Positions 17,190 through 25,529 of a stretch of 64,000 nt of DNA are shown here, one piece after another. The translations under genes were made by a program, and so were the position numbers. Positions within the stretch are counted from its first letter, which is position 1, and each line of letters opens with the position of its first letter. The DNA lies in NCBI RefSeq assembly GCF_009760925.1, contig NZ_VRLV01000007.1, forward strand, positions 310,001 to 374,000. Reading direction: 5' to 3'. Origin of the DNA: Nonomuraea typhae (GTDB lineage Bacteria > Actinomycetota > Actinomycetes > Streptosporangiales > Streptosporangiaceae). The notes below the pieces were generated by a model, which had not been told where the DNA came from, made no database searches, and was given only the letters and a program-made list of their open reading frames with translations.

Positions 17190-18794
17190 ATGGCGGCTCA
17201 CGCGAAGACGACGGTGGAACCACCGCCGTCTGCGGAGGCGAACGACGTAAGCGGGGGGAATCCGTGGCTGACGCTGCTCGCGGTCTGTCTGGGCGTCATC
17301 ATGGTGATGCTCGACGGCACCGTCATGGGCATCGCGGCACCGGTGATGGGCGCTGAGCTCAAGGCGACGCTCTCCGACATGCAGTGGGTGACCAACGGTT
17401 ACCTGCTCGCGCTGGCGGTCTTCTTGATCACCGCGGGCAAGCTGGGTGACATTTACGGGCACAAGCGGGTGTTCCTGGTCGGTGTGGCCGGTTTCGCGAT
17501 CTCGTCGGCGGCCATCGCGCTCAGCGGCTCGGTCCTCATGTTGATCATTTTCCGGGTGCTCCAGGGTCTGTTCGGCGCCCTGCTGCAGCCGGCCGCGCTC
17601 GCGCTGCTGCGCTCCGCCTTCCCCAAGGACAAGCTGAACCAGGCCATGGGCGCCTGGGGTGCGATCATCGGCCTGTCCAGTGCCGCCGGGCCCATTCTCG
17701 GCGGTCTGCTCGTGGAGAACGTGAGCTGGCAGTCGGTCTTCTACATCAACATCCCGGTCGGCATCATCGCCCTGATCATGGGCATCATGATCATCAAGGA
17801 CCGTCGCTCCAGCACGCTGTCCAGGATCGACTGGCCGGGCGTGGTCGTGCTGTCCGGCATGATGTTCTCGCTGGTCTGGACGATCATCAAGGCGCCCGAG
17901 TGGGGCTGGACCGACGCCAAGACCCTGCTCTTCGGTGCGGCCTTCGTGGTCCTGGCCGCCACCTTCATCTGGTGGCAGAGCAAGGCCAAGCAGCCGCTGG
18001 TGCCGCTGTCGCTGTTCAAGAACCCGTCCATCTCCATCGGCACCGTGCTGATGATGATGGTGGCCTTCGCGATGTTCGGCGCCATGTTCTTCCTGGGCTT
18101 CTTCTTCCAGGGCGTGCACGGCCTGACCCCGCTCGAGGCCGGTCTGCGCATGCTGCCCATGAGCGCCGGCATGATCGTGGCCTCGCCGCTGGCGGCCATG
18201 GCCATCGGCAAGCTCGGCCCGAAGATCACCATGGCCGTCGGCCTGCTGATCACCGCGGTCGCGATGTTCCTGATGTCGCAGCTCAGCATGGACGCCTCGT
18301 TCATCGAGAGCGGCCTGCCGTTCCTGATCCTGGCCTTCGGCCTGTCGCCGGTCTTCGTCGGCGCCACCGAGATCATCGTCGGCAACGCGCCGATGGAGCT
18401 GGCCGGCGCCGCCGGCGGCATCCAGCAGTCGGCCATGCAGGTCGGCGGCGCGCTGGGCACCGCGATCCTCGGCGCGGTCATGGCCGGCACCATCTCCGAC
18501 AAGCTGACCGGCTACCTCGGCCCCGTGGCGGCCGGGATGGAGCAGCAGGCTCCCGGCGCGGTCGCGGGGCTGGAGAAGGCGGCGGCGTTCGGCACCGTGC
18601 CGCCCGAGGTGGCGCAGAAGATCCCGGACCCGAGCGTCCTTCAGGTGATCACCGACGCCGTGCACCGCGCCTTCATGGACGGCATGCACACCGCGTTCAC
18701 GGTCAGCACGATCGTCGCGGTCATCACCGCGGGCCTCGCGCTGTTCGTCCGCTCCGGCCGCAAGGTCGAGGGCGAGCCGGTCCACATCGGCTGA
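17190..18794 (+). CDS. MFS transporter, DHA2 (EmrB/QacA) type
   Basis: A 534-aa 14-helix drug exporter. Signatures are VMLDGTVMGIAAPVMGAEL (helix 1), LGDIYGHKRVFLVG (motif A) and LLVENVSWQSVFYINIPVGIIAL. The ATG at 17190 lies 7 bp after AGGGGG. Longer in-frame versions would start inside the operator region and were discarded. It is regulated by the divergent TetR through the two palindromes upstream. The C-terminal part has an extracellular Ala/Pro/Gly-rich loop (GMEQQAPGAVAGLEKAAAFG) before the last helix. A bidirectional terminator follows at once. Confidence 0.92.
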   Translation: MAAHAKTTVEPPPSAEANDVSGGNPWLTLLAVCLGVIMVMLDGTVMGIAAPVMGAELKATLSDMQWVTNGYLLALAVFLITAGKLGDIYGHKRVFLVGVAGFAISSAAIALSGSVLMLIIFRVLQGLFGALLQPAALALLRSAFPKDKLNQAMGAWGAIIGLSSAAGPILGGLLVENVSWQSVFYINIPVGIIALIMGIMIIKDRRSSTLSRIDWPGVVVLSGMMFSLVWTIIKAPEWGWTDAKTLLFGAAFVVLAATFIWWQSKAKQPLVPLSLFKNPSISIGTVLMMMVAFAMFGAMFFLGFFFQGVHGLTPLEAGLRMLPMSAGMIVASPLAAMAIGKLGPKITMAVGLLITAVAMFLMSQLSMDASFIESGLPFLILAFGLSPVFVGATEIIVGNAPMELAGAAGGIQQSAMQVGGALGTAILGAVMAGTISDKLTGYLGPVAAGMEQQAPGAVAGLEKAAAFGTVPPEVAQKIPDPSVLQVITDAVHRAFMDGMHTAFTVSTIVAVITAGLALFVRSGRKVEGEPVHIG

Positions 18795-18808
18795 TCCCCT
18801 CGTTTCCG

Positions 18809-18842
18809 GTACGGCTCCCGCCTCACCAGGCGGGAGCCGTAC
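18809..18842. terminator. Bidirectional 15-bp-stem terminator
   Basis: GTACGGCTCCCGCCT and AGGCGGGAGCCGTAC pair around CACC. It lies between the convergent MFS and glycosidase genes and ends 3 bp before the latter's stop. Confidence 0.9.
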
Positions 18843-18844
18843 TG

Positions 18845-20254
18845 CTATGCGGGGGTGATGACCAGGTCCAGGCGGCCGGAGGTCTTGGTGGTGACCGTCA
18901 GGATGCGTTTGCCGGCGTCCCAGGAGGCGGTGCCGAGGGACGCCTTGCCGCCCTTGGGGAACGTGGCGGCGGGCAGGTAGATCTCGGTCGGGCCGGTCTC
19001 GTTGGCGTCGAAGGTGATCGTCAGCTTGACCGCCTTCTCGTCCCAGGCGACCCGCACCGGCACGCCGCCCACCGCCCTCGGGTACGGCCGGGCGTAGACG
19101 CCGACCAGCGGGCCGGGTTTGCCCTTGTCGTAGGGGCCCCAGGAGCCGGGGTCGCGTGACCAGTAGGCCCGGCCCATGGCGTTCTCGTCGGTCAGGTCCA
19201 GGATGCGCTCGACCAGGTCGGTGGCGCCCGGCCGGGTCATGTCCAGGCCGAACTCGCCCAGCAGGATCGGCGCCTTCATCCGCTCGGCGGTGCGCAGGAC
19301 GTTCTCGCGCCACCAGCCGAGCGTCCGGTCGGTCCACTCCCTGGAGCCGGCGGTGTAGTCGTCGCCCAGGTCCAGGGGGAGCGGGTAGAGGTGCGGGGCG
19401 AACGCGATGCGCGCCGGGCCGCCGCGCGGGTCGTCGAAGTACGGCAGCGCCGAGGGCAGCCCCCAGTTCACCCCGACCGCCTGCGGCTCCAGGAAGATCC
19501 AGCTGTCGGGGTCGACGCTGCGGATCTCGGCGATGGTCTTGCGGTACAGGGTCGCCAGGGGGCCGGTCTCGAACGCGGCGCCCTGCACCGATCCGCCCCA
19601 GGGTTCGTTCATGAGGTCGTAGCCGATGACCGCTGGGTCGTCCTTGAACCGGTCGGCGACGGCCTTCCACGCCCTGGCGTACCGGTCCATGAGGCCGGGG
19701 TGGTCGCCGGTGGTGTTCCAGAAGTTGTCGAAGGCGCGGATGACGCCGGGCTCCAGGTAGTACAGCTCCCACATGGGCTGGTCGGTGGCGACGGGCAGGC
19801 CGTCCATGAAGGTCGCCCATTGGGGGGCGCCGTTGCCGGCGACCTTGGAGGGGGTGATGCCGTTGCCCCACAGGTCCTGGTGCATGTCGAGCATGACGTG
19901 GTAGCCGCGGCTGCGGTACCAGGCGATGCGCTCAGCCACCTTGTCCAGATATTTCGTGTCATATGCGCCGGGGGACGGCTCGACGGCCCGCCACTGCAGG
20001 AGGAAGCGGACGAAGTTCGTGCCCATGTCCTGGTACTCGCGTTCGACATCGGCCTCGCTCAGCTCCGGCAGGCCGTCGGGCGTGCTCTTGGCGCTGCTGG
20101 CGGTGTTGAACCCGTGCAGGATCAGCGCCCGCCCGTCGTCGTCGGTGACGTATCGCCCCGCGGGCTGCGGCGCGCCCCTGCTCGCCGCGGCCACGCCTCC
20201 TCCCGCCAGTACGGCCAGCACCACGGCACCTGCGACCCACCGCAATCGCTTCAT
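18845..20254 (-). CDS. Secreted GH5 endoglycoceramidase/cellulase-like glycoside hydrolase
   Basis: An exported 469-aa family 5 hydrolase. It has an N-terminal signal peptide or anchor (MKRLRWVAGAVVLAVLAGGG), a TIM barrel from about residue 35, acid/base Glu217 in GYDLMNEPWGG, nucleophile Glu334 in ILLGEFGLDM, and a C-terminal beta-sandwich (from about 395) as in endoglycoceramidases. HGFNTASSAKS and MLDMHQDLWG match the endoglycoceramidase II subgroup rather than plain cellulases, so glycolipid or steryl-glucoside cleavage is possible. It is monocistronic between a terminator and a divergent small membrane-protein gene. Confidence 0.87.
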   Translation of the reverse strand: MKRLRWVAGAVVLAVLAGGGVAAASRGAPQPAGRYVTDDDGRALILHGFNTASSAKSTPDGLPELSEADVEREYQDMGTNFVRFLLQWRAVEPSPGAYDTKYLDKVAERIAWYRSRGYHVMLDMHQDLWGNGITPSKVAGNGAPQWATFMDGLPVATDQPMWELYYLEPGVIRAFDNFWNTTGDHPGLMDRYARAWKAVADRFKDDPAVIGYDLMNEPWGGSVQGAAFETGPLATLYRKTIAEIRSVDPDSWIFLEPQAVGVNWGLPSALPYFDDPRGGPARIAFAPHLYPLPLDLGDDYTAGSREWTDRTLGWWRENVLRTAERMKAPILLGEFGLDMTRPGATDLVERILDLTDENAMGRAYWSRDPGSWGPYDKGKPGPLVGVYARPYPRAVGGVPVRVAWDEKAVKLTITFDANETGPTEIYLPAATFPKGGKASLGTASWDAGKRILTVTTKTSGRLDLVITPA

Positions 20255-20338
20255 TCTCGTCCAGCTCCGGGCTTGGGAGGGGATTCCCCGCTTCGAGGGT
20301 CTTCCGCCAGAATCTTGGTGCCCGCTAGCCTGCCGAAC

Positions 20339-20839
20339 ATGAGCTTTGGTCGCAATAGCCTGCCGGTGATCGTCACCGCCCTGCTGACCCTGGCCTTCGG
20401 GCTGTTCGGGGGCACACTGGTGACCCGGGTGGGCTATCTGGCCGTCCCGTCCGCCGTCGGCCTGCCGTACGGGCTGCCCGGTCTGCGGGTGAGCCCGGTG
20501 GGTGAGACGTCCTGGCTCCTCCTGCTCGCCGACGTCGGCGCGGCGCTCGTGCTCATCGCCGTGGTGGTCGCGACGCGGCGCGGGTTCTGGGCCACCTGGG
20601 GGTCCTTCGTCCTTGGATCCGTGCTGGCCGGGCTGCTGCGGGTGGCCGTTTCCGCGACCGTGGCCGCGGCCGGGACGGGCGCGTACTGGGGCTTTCTGGC
20701 CGGTGGGCTCGTGGCCGGGCTGCTCTGGGGGATCGCCCTGGGCTGGGCCGCCGGGCTGGCCGCGGTGCCGCGCCGCAGGGCCGTACGCGCCGTCCAGGAT
20801 GAGAGGCGCTTGCCCACGGGCATAAACTCGATGGGGTGA
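20339..20839 (+). CDS. Four-helix membrane protein of unknown function
   Basis: A 166-aa hydrophobic protein with four likely transmembrane segments (about 8-28, 58-78, 85-112 and 114-140) and a basic cytoplasmic tail (PRRRAVRAVQDERRLP). The ATG at 20339 gives MSFGRNSLPVIV; longer frames upstream overlap the divergent glycosidase and lack ribosome-binding sites. The stop overlaps the GTG of the DUF3039 gene (GTGA), so the two are translationally coupled. No named family was recognised. Confidence 0.7.
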   Translation: MSFGRNSLPVIVTALLTLAFGLFGGTLVTRVGYLAVPSAVGLPYGLPGLRVSPVGETSWLLLLADVGAALVLIAVVVATRRGFWATWGSFVLGSVLAGLLRVAVSATVAAAGTGAYWGFLAGGLVAGLLWGIALGWAAGLAAVPRRRAVRAVQDERRLPTGINSMG

Positions 20840-21093
20840 GCACGAAGATCCTCCCTGAGCAGAAAACCACGCCGCAGACCTCCCACGGGGAGGGCGACCA
20901 CGAGCGGTTCGCGCATTATGCCGACAAGCACAAGATCACTGAGAGCATGGTGACCGGCACGCCGATCCGCGCGCTGTGCGGCAAGGTGTGGGTGCCCAGC
21001 CGCGATCCCAAGAAGTACCCGGTCTGCCCGGAGTGCAAGGAGATCTACGAAGGGCTGCCCCAGGGTGGCGGAGAAGGCGACGACAAGCAGTGA
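20836..21093 (+). CDS. DUF3039 domain protein
   Basis: An 85-aa small actinobacterial protein. The DUF3039 core is HYADKHKITESMVTGTPIRALCGKVWVPSRDPKKYPVCPECKEIYE. The CG...CPEC cysteines look like a zinc knuckle. Streptomyces and mycobacterial homologues of the same length are conserved but uncharacterised. The GTG at 20836 overlaps the stop of the upstream membrane-protein gene. After the stop, TGATCAC-GG-GTGATCA (21098-21113) may terminate the transcript or bind a regulator of the next gene. Confidence 0.9.
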   Translation: MSTKILPEQKTTPQTSHGEGDHERFAHYADKHKITESMVTGTPIRALCGKVWVPSRDPKKYPVCPECKEIYEGLPQGGGEGDDKQ

Positions 21094-21171
21094 GTGTTGA
21101 TCACGGGTGATCACCCCCGGTAAGGCTACGGTCGGGATGTTCGACCAGCTCATGCCGTATCGGGGGAGTGC

Positions 21172-22050
21172 ATGGCCCGGCGCCCGTCCGCCGTCCTTTT
21201 GGTGTGCCTGCTCATGGCCGTGCCACCGCTCGACAGCCGCCCAGGCGCCGCGTCCTGCCTGCGCGCCGCCGTACCTCTGCAGGACGGAGCCCGCGGGCCC
21301 GAGCTGCGCGAGCCCGAGCCGGGGCAGGTGCGGAAGGTGCTCGCCGAGATCGGCGAGCGGGCAGGCGCCGCCGGGGACACCGCCGCGATCACGGTCTCGA
21401 CCTGGGTGCACGTGCTCACCGACGGGCGCAGGAGGGCGCCCGACGAGGCCGTGCGCGCCCAGATCGACACCCTCAACGCCGCGTACGGCGGGCGGTTCGG
21501 CGGCGTGGACACCGGCGTGCGCTTCCACCTCGACGGCATCACGCTGACGCGGCACGCCGACTGGTTCGGCGACCCGCTGGGGCACGAGCAGGCCATGAAG
21601 AACCGGTTGCGCAAGGGCGGCGTGCAGACGCTCAACCTGTACGTCGGCCAGCTCAGCGAACTGGTGCTGGGGTTTTCCACCTATCCGTTCTGGTATGCGG
21701 GCAGCCCGCAGCTGGACGGCGTCGTCATCGACTGGCGCAGCCTGCCCGGGGGCGCGTTGCGGAACTTCGACCGCGGGTTCACCGGCGTGCACGAGATCGG
21801 GCACTGGCTCGGGTTGTTCCACACCTTCGAGAACGGCTGCGAGGCGCCCGGGGACGGAGTGGACGACACGCCGCCGGAGGGGCTGCCGACCGAGGGGTGC
21901 CCGGCGAGCAAGGACACGTGCCCGCTGGGGGCGGCCGATCCGATCCACAACTTCATGGACTACGGCCACGATCGGTGCATGCGGGAGTTCACTCCCGGTC
22001 AGGCGGCCAGGATGCACGAGATGTGGGCCGCTTACCGGGCTCCGCAGTAG
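21172..22050 (+). CDS. Secreted pappalysin-like zinc metalloprotease (M43)
   Basis: A 292-aa exported protease. It has a signal peptide in the first ~28 residues and a short propeptide. The metzincin zinc site is HEIGHWLGLFH (His207, Glu208, His211, His217) and the Met-turn is NFMDYGHDRCM. Four or more Cys in the C-terminal third (GCEAPG, GCPASKDTC, RCM) fit the disulfides of M43B enzymes. It is expected to act outside the cell on proteins or peptides. The ATG at 21172 follows GGGGGAG at short spacing. Confidence 0.92.
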   Translation: MARRPSAVLLVCLLMAVPPLDSRPGAASCLRAAVPLQDGARGPELREPEPGQVRKVLAEIGERAGAAGDTAAITVSTWVHVLTDGRRRAPDEAVRAQIDTLNAAYGGRFGGVDTGVRFHLDGITLTRHADWFGDPLGHEQAMKNRLRKGGVQTLNLYVGQLSELVLGFSTYPFWYAGSPQLDGVVIDWRSLPGGALRNFDRGFTGVHEIGHWLGLFHTFENGCEAPGDGVDDTPPEGLPTEGCPASKDTCPLGAADPIHNFMDYGHDRCMREFTPGQAARMHEMWAAYRAPQ

Positions 22051-22058
22051 GGCTGGGC

Positions 22059-22355
22059 TTACGCGAAGGCGAGGAGCGAGAGGGTCAGGCCGGCGACGGC
22101 CAGGAGGGCGGCCGCGCGGCTGCCGCCGGCCCGCCAGGTGGCCAGGCCGGTGAGGAATCCGCCGAGGCCGAACAGCAGCCCGACGAGCCCGGCGATGAGG
22201 CTGAAGGGGCCGGGCACGTAGCCGGCGGCCGTCCAGCCGCCCGGGGCGAGGGTCCAGACGGGGCCCGCGGCCAGGCCGGTCAGCCCGGCGAGCAGCGAAC
22301 CGCCGCTCAGCAGGAGCCCCGGCTCGGCCTGCTCAGGTTCAGTGGAAGATCGCAT
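22059..22355 (-). CDS. Small membrane protein
   Basis: A 98-aa protein with three hydrophobic segments: SLLAGLTGLAAGPVWTL, FSLIAGLVGLLFGLGGFLTGL and AAALLAVAGLTLSLLAF. The short N-terminus is acidic (MRSSTEPEQAEPG). The ATG at 22355 follows ATGGAG; another ATG at 22364 would add three residues. The family is unknown to me. The stop lies 9 bp from the stop of the convergent protease gene. Confidence 0.65.
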   Translation of the reverse strand: MRSSTEPEQAEPGLLLSGGSLLAGLTGLAAGPVWTLAPGGWTAAGYVPGPFSLIAGLVGLLFGLGGFLTGLATWRAGGSRAAALLAVAGLTLSLLAFA

Positions 22356-22406
22356 GCACTCCATCTTCGCTGGTCGCCGGGTGGAGGCTGCTAAGCCGGG
22401 GTTACT

Positions 22407-22435
22407 TTGAAGTGAAAAATGGCGACTTCTAGGAT
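22407..22435 (+). promoter_or_regulatory. Sigma-70-type promoter for a leaderless MFS transcript
   Basis: TTGAAG (22407-22412), a 17-bp spacer and TAGGAT (22430-22435) place the predicted transcription start at about 22442, which is a GTG in the MFS frame. Confidence 0.7.
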
Positions 22436-22441
22436 GTGGGG

Positions 22442-23821
22442 GTGACAGCACCGAAGACCCTCGACGCCCCATACAACCAACCACGCATCTTTGGCCCCGC
22501 CTATCGCACGGCCACCCTTGGCATCCTGCTCGTCGCCACACTCATCGCTTTCGAGGGCATGTCCGTCGGTGTCGTCATGCCGAAGGTCTCGATCGACCTG
22601 AAGGCGGAGACGCTCTACGGCATCAGCTTCTCCGCCTTCCTCATCGCCAGCCTGTTCGCCAATGTGGTCTCCGGTCTCTGGTCGGACCGGCGCGGCTACA
22701 CGACACCGTTCCTGACCGGTGTGGTGTTGTTCGTGGCCGGGATGGCGCTGGCGGGGGCGGCGGTCAACAAGGAGATGTTCATCGTGGCCCGCGCCGTCCA
22801 GGGACTCGGGGCCGGGACCACGATCGTGGCGCTGTTCGTGATGATCGCCCGGGTCTATCCGGCCGAGGTGCGCCCCAAGGTCTTCGCCGGGCTGTCGGCC
22901 GCCTGGGTGGTGCCCGCCATGGTCGGCCCCGCGATCGCCGGTTTCGTCGGCGACCGGTTCGGCTGGCAGTGGGTCTTCTACGGCATCATCCCCCTCGTCG
23001 TACCGGCCCTGGTCATGCTCATCCCCGCCCTGAACAGGAAGCCCACCGAGGAAGCCGCCCCCTCGACCGGGCCGCGGTCCCGGCCGGGCGCGATGGCCGT
23101 GGCCGCCACCTGCGCCGCGGTGGGGGCGGGCCTGCTGCTGGCCGGCATCCAGTCCGGTAAGGTCCTCCCGCTGCTGGTCGGCGGGGCGGGCCTGGTGGCG
23201 CTGGTCTACGGTCTGTACCGGCTGCTCCCGCCCGGCGCCCTGAGGTTCGTCCGCGGGCTGCCCACGACGGTCATGATGCGCGGGCTGTTCTCCGCCGCCT
23301 TCTTCGGGGTCAACGCCTTCATCCCGCTGGCGTTGCAGCGGGTGAAGGACTTCGACACCACCGCCGCCGGCATCGCCCTCACCACCGGCGCGCTCGGCTG
23401 GTCCTTCGGCTCCTACCTGCAGAGCAGGCGTGAAGCCCCCGCCCACAAGCGGATCCGGCTCGGGGCGGCGTGCGTGATGGCGGGGGTCCTGCTGACGATT
23501 CCGTCGGTGCTGCCCGGGGTGTCCGGGTGGGTCGCGGTGCCCGCCTGGATCGTGGCCGGATTCGGGATGGGCATCGGGATGACGACGGTGAGCGTGACGG
23601 CGCTGAAGCAGTCGCCGGTGAACGAGCAGGGGGCGAACTCGGCCGCCCTGTCGGTCACGGACATGCTGGGCTCGGCGCTGACGATCGGCATCGGGGGCGC
23701 GCTGGTGAACATGATCGGCCACGCGCCGGGGGAGATCGCTACAGGATTTATCGTGATTTCTGCCCTTATGGCGGCCATCTCCCTCGCCGCCACCCTCCTC
23801 GCCTTCCGCACCGCGCGTTAA
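22442..23821 (+). CDS. MFS transporter
   Basis: A 459-aa major facilitator, DHA-type, about 14 helices. It contains FEGMSVGVVMPKVSIDLKAE in helix 1, VSGLWSDRRGYTTPFLTG (motif A) and ARAVQGLGAGTTIVALFVMIAR (motif C-like). The GTG at 22442 coincides with the transcription start predicted from a good promoter, so a leaderless message is likely; the GTG two codons earlier is the alternative. There is no neighbouring regulator. The substrate is unknown. A tandem repeat and an imperfect hairpin follow the stop. Confidence 0.88.
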   Translation: MTAPKTLDAPYNQPRIFGPAYRTATLGILLVATLIAFEGMSVGVVMPKVSIDLKAETLYGISFSAFLIASLFANVVSGLWSDRRGYTTPFLTGVVLFVAGMALAGAAVNKEMFIVARAVQGLGAGTTIVALFVMIARVYPAEVRPKVFAGLSAAWVVPAMVGPAIAGFVGDRFGWQWVFYGIIPLVVPALVMLIPALNRKPTEEAAPSTGPRSRPGAMAVAATCAAVGAGLLLAGIQSGKVLPLLVGGAGLVALVYGLYRLLPPGALRFVRGLPTTVMMRGLFSAAFFGVNAFIPLALQRVKDFDTTAAGIALTTGALGWSFGSYLQSRREAPAHKRIRLGAACVMAGVLLTIPSVLPGVSGWVAVPAWIVAGFGMGIGMTTVSVTALKQSPVNEQGANSAALSVTDMLGSALTIGIGGALVNMIGHAPGEIATGFIVISALMAAISLAATLLAFRTAR

Positions 23822-23836
23822 TCCTCGCCATCGTTC

Positions 23837-23900
23837 AGGCTTTTGTACGGCGAGGCTTTCGTACGGCGAGGCTTTCGTACGGACAGGCTTTTGTACGGCG
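23837..23900. repeat. Four tandem copies of a 16-bp unit
   Basis: AGGCTTTTGTACGGCG and variants (TTTC for TTTT; GGAC for GGCG in the third) are repeated without gaps 15 bp after the MFS stop codon. Confidence 0.9.
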
Positions 23901-23921
23901 TAGCCCCCTGAGCACCTCCCG

Positions 23922-23964
23922 CCGACGTGGGTCGCGCCCGATCGTCGGGCGCTTCTCACGTCGG
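23922..23964. terminator. Extended hairpin, probable terminator
   Basis: CCGACGTG...CACGTCGG (8 bp) encloses a 4x4 internal loop and an inner stem GCGCCCGA-TCG-TCGGGCGC (8 bp). It ends MFS transcription or forms a structured RNA. Confidence 0.6.
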
Positions 23965-24272
23965 ACGTGGCTCTCGCCGCCACAAGCCCCCCTTGACCAC
24001 CCCAGGCTCCCCGGGATTGACCCAAGCTCCTGGGACTGACCAGCGGTGGCGTGCCCACATACGCCTGGGGTCCTGTCAAGAGAGCCTGGGCGAAAGGGTA
24101 TGTGCGGCCGCTGGCGGAATGAGCGCCTCTGTTGCCGGGTAAGGAGCCATCGTGCCCACGAAGGCCAGGCGTGCCCCGCCGTACCCCTCAAACGGCTAAC
24201 TCTCCCCTCGCGTCCCTGTGCACGCGGATCGGCGGACGGAGGAGTGACAGGGCAGCGGGACGAGGAGGTGCC

Positions 24273-25313
24273 ATGGACGACGATCACCGTGTCTGGCCGC
24301 CCGAGGCGCCACGCCGTACTCCTCGCTCCGGAGACGGCGGCGAATCCGGTGAGGCGCAGGGAAAGCCCTACGAGCCCTTCGCGAAGCGCCGCACCGCGCC
24401 CTACGAGTCGTTCCGGACGCACCCCTACGAGCAGCCGTCCGGGGCACGAGGCATGCCCTTCGGGGCGCCGCCGCAGGAGACGCTCAGAACGGGCCAGGGC
24501 CCCAAGGCGCCGGTTCAGGACTCCAATGCGCCGAGCCAGGAGCCCTATGCGCCGGGCCAGGGCCCCAATGCGCCGGGCCAGGAGTCCTATGCGCTGGGTC
24601 GGGATGACCGGTACGCGTCCTTCGGGACGAGCCCGCGGGACGAGCCCGGCGTGGATGACGACCAGCCGTGGAACCCGGAGCTCAGGCGGACCGCGGCCCG
24701 GGGCGCCGAGCGGGTGCCGTGGGAGTCGCTGCCGCCCTCCGCGCGCCACTACGGGACGCCGGCCCGGCCGAGGACGGTCAGGCGGGTACGGCGGTGGGCG
24801 GGGCCGTTGCTGGCGCTCGTGGTGGCCGGCGGGCTGGTGCTGGGGCTGGCGACCGTGGTGTTCAGGTTCACGGCCTCCCGGCCGGTCGAGGGGCGGCTGG
24901 TGGACGCGGCCGCGCGGGTGACGATCGTGTTGCCCACCGGGTGGCGCGAGGGCAGCCTGGCGCCGGTGACCGGGTTCACCTCGGTGGCGCGGTCCGGGAA
25001 CGGGCTGGTCATGGCGCGAGCCGTACCCGAGCCGGGAAAGGGCGCGCGGGTGGCGGCGACCGAGGCGGCACATCTGTACTCGCGGCTGCTGCTCAAAGGC
25101 GACACCGTGGATGTCGTCGACGATCGGGTGATGCCCAACGGGCATACGCGAGCGCTCATGGCGGAATATCGTGATGTGGTCAATCGCCCGGCCTATCTGC
25201 GGGTGACTCTTCTCACTCGCCCGGGACGCCCGGTTCTGCTGGTCGGACTGCTCCAACCTGCGGATACCGCCTCGATCCAGGCGCTTGACGCGGTGATGGC
25301 GAGCGTGCGATAA
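24273..25313 (+). CDS. Single-pass membrane protein with low-complexity cytoplasmic N-terminus
   Basis: A 346-aa protein. Residues 1-170 are disordered and rich in Pro, Gln, Gly and Tyr, with short repeats (PYEPF, PYESF, PYEQP; APGQGPNAPGQES). One transmembrane helix lies at about 178-200 (AGPLLALVVAGGLVLGLATV). A ~145-aa extracellular domain follows, beginning GRLVDAAARVTIVLPTGWREG and ending with an LpqN-like alternation of strands and helices. LpqN/LpqT-type domains have this pattern, but the match is only an impression. The ATG at 24273 follows AGGAGGTG. Confidence 0.75.
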   Translation: MDDDHRVWPPEAPRRTPRSGDGGESGEAQGKPYEPFAKRRTAPYESFRTHPYEQPSGARGMPFGAPPQETLRTGQGPKAPVQDSNAPSQEPYAPGQGPNAPGQESYALGRDDRYASFGTSPRDEPGVDDDQPWNPELRRTAARGAERVPWESLPPSARHYGTPARPRTVRRVRRWAGPLLALVVAGGLVLGLATVVFRFTASRPVEGRLVDAAARVTIVLPTGWREGSLAPVTGFTSVARSGNGLVMARAVPEPGKGARVAATEAAHLYSRLLLKGDTVDVVDDRVMPNGHTRALMAEYRDVVNRPAYLRVTLLTRPGRPVLLVGLLQPADTASIQALDAVMASVR

Positions 25314-25409
25314 GCCGCGTGACACCCAATAGCACGCAAGGATGAGCTTGGCCAGGATCCAGGTTCTACGGCACGTCTTGTCGGTGGCCCCGATTACTCT
25401 TGGGTCACT

Positions 25410-25529
25410 GTGAGAGAGCGAAGCACACGAACCCCAGGGGTGATGCCCGTGCTCGAGCGCAGCGAGGGCACCAGTGAACACAGCGCGCGGTGCTCGTCGT
25501 TCGCCGAGGGCAGCGAGGCCGGGCGATGA
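25410..25529 (+). CDS. 39-codon upstream ORF overlapping the helicase start
   Basis: GTG at 25410 opens a 39-aa reading frame (VRERSTRTPGVMPVLERSEG and so on) that ends in a TGA overlapping the helicase ATG as ATGA. The peptide is Arg/Ser/Glu-rich and hydrophilic, without signal or membrane segment. The helicase ATG itself has only a weak ribosome-binding site, so coupling through this frame could set helicase expression. It may alternatively be a chance frame in GC-rich DNA; conservation in relatives would decide. Confidence 0.4.
   Translation: MRERSTRTPGVMPVLERSEGTSEHSARCSSFAEGSEAGR

Larger units (their letters stand above)
23822..24272. other. Gene-free 450-bp region with tandem repeats and a large hairpin
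   Basis: No coding frame with start signals was found. It holds four 16-bp repeats (23837-23900), a long hairpin (23922-23964) and two ~20-bp degenerate direct repeats of the type CCAGGCTCC..GGGA.TGAC (24002-24040). It ends with AGGAGG for the next gene. No known riboswitch consensus was recognised. Confidence 0.7.

Noticed and set aside
17160..19871. A 903-codon minus-strand frame spanning the MFS gene and part of the glycosidase
   Set aside because: It crosses a perfect terminator and two real genes in other frames, and its amino-acid composition is non-protein-like.
21098..21113. TGATCAC-GG-GTGATCA before the metalloprotease as a clear operator
   Set aside because: Equally likely a weak terminator of the DUF3039 gene; too little context to claim a regulator site as a separate feature.
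23970..24270. Possible riboswitch upstream of the single-pass membrane protein
   Set aside because: Looked for TPP, cobalamin, SAM, glycine and c-di-AMP consensus elements and saw none; only degenerate direct repeats are present.
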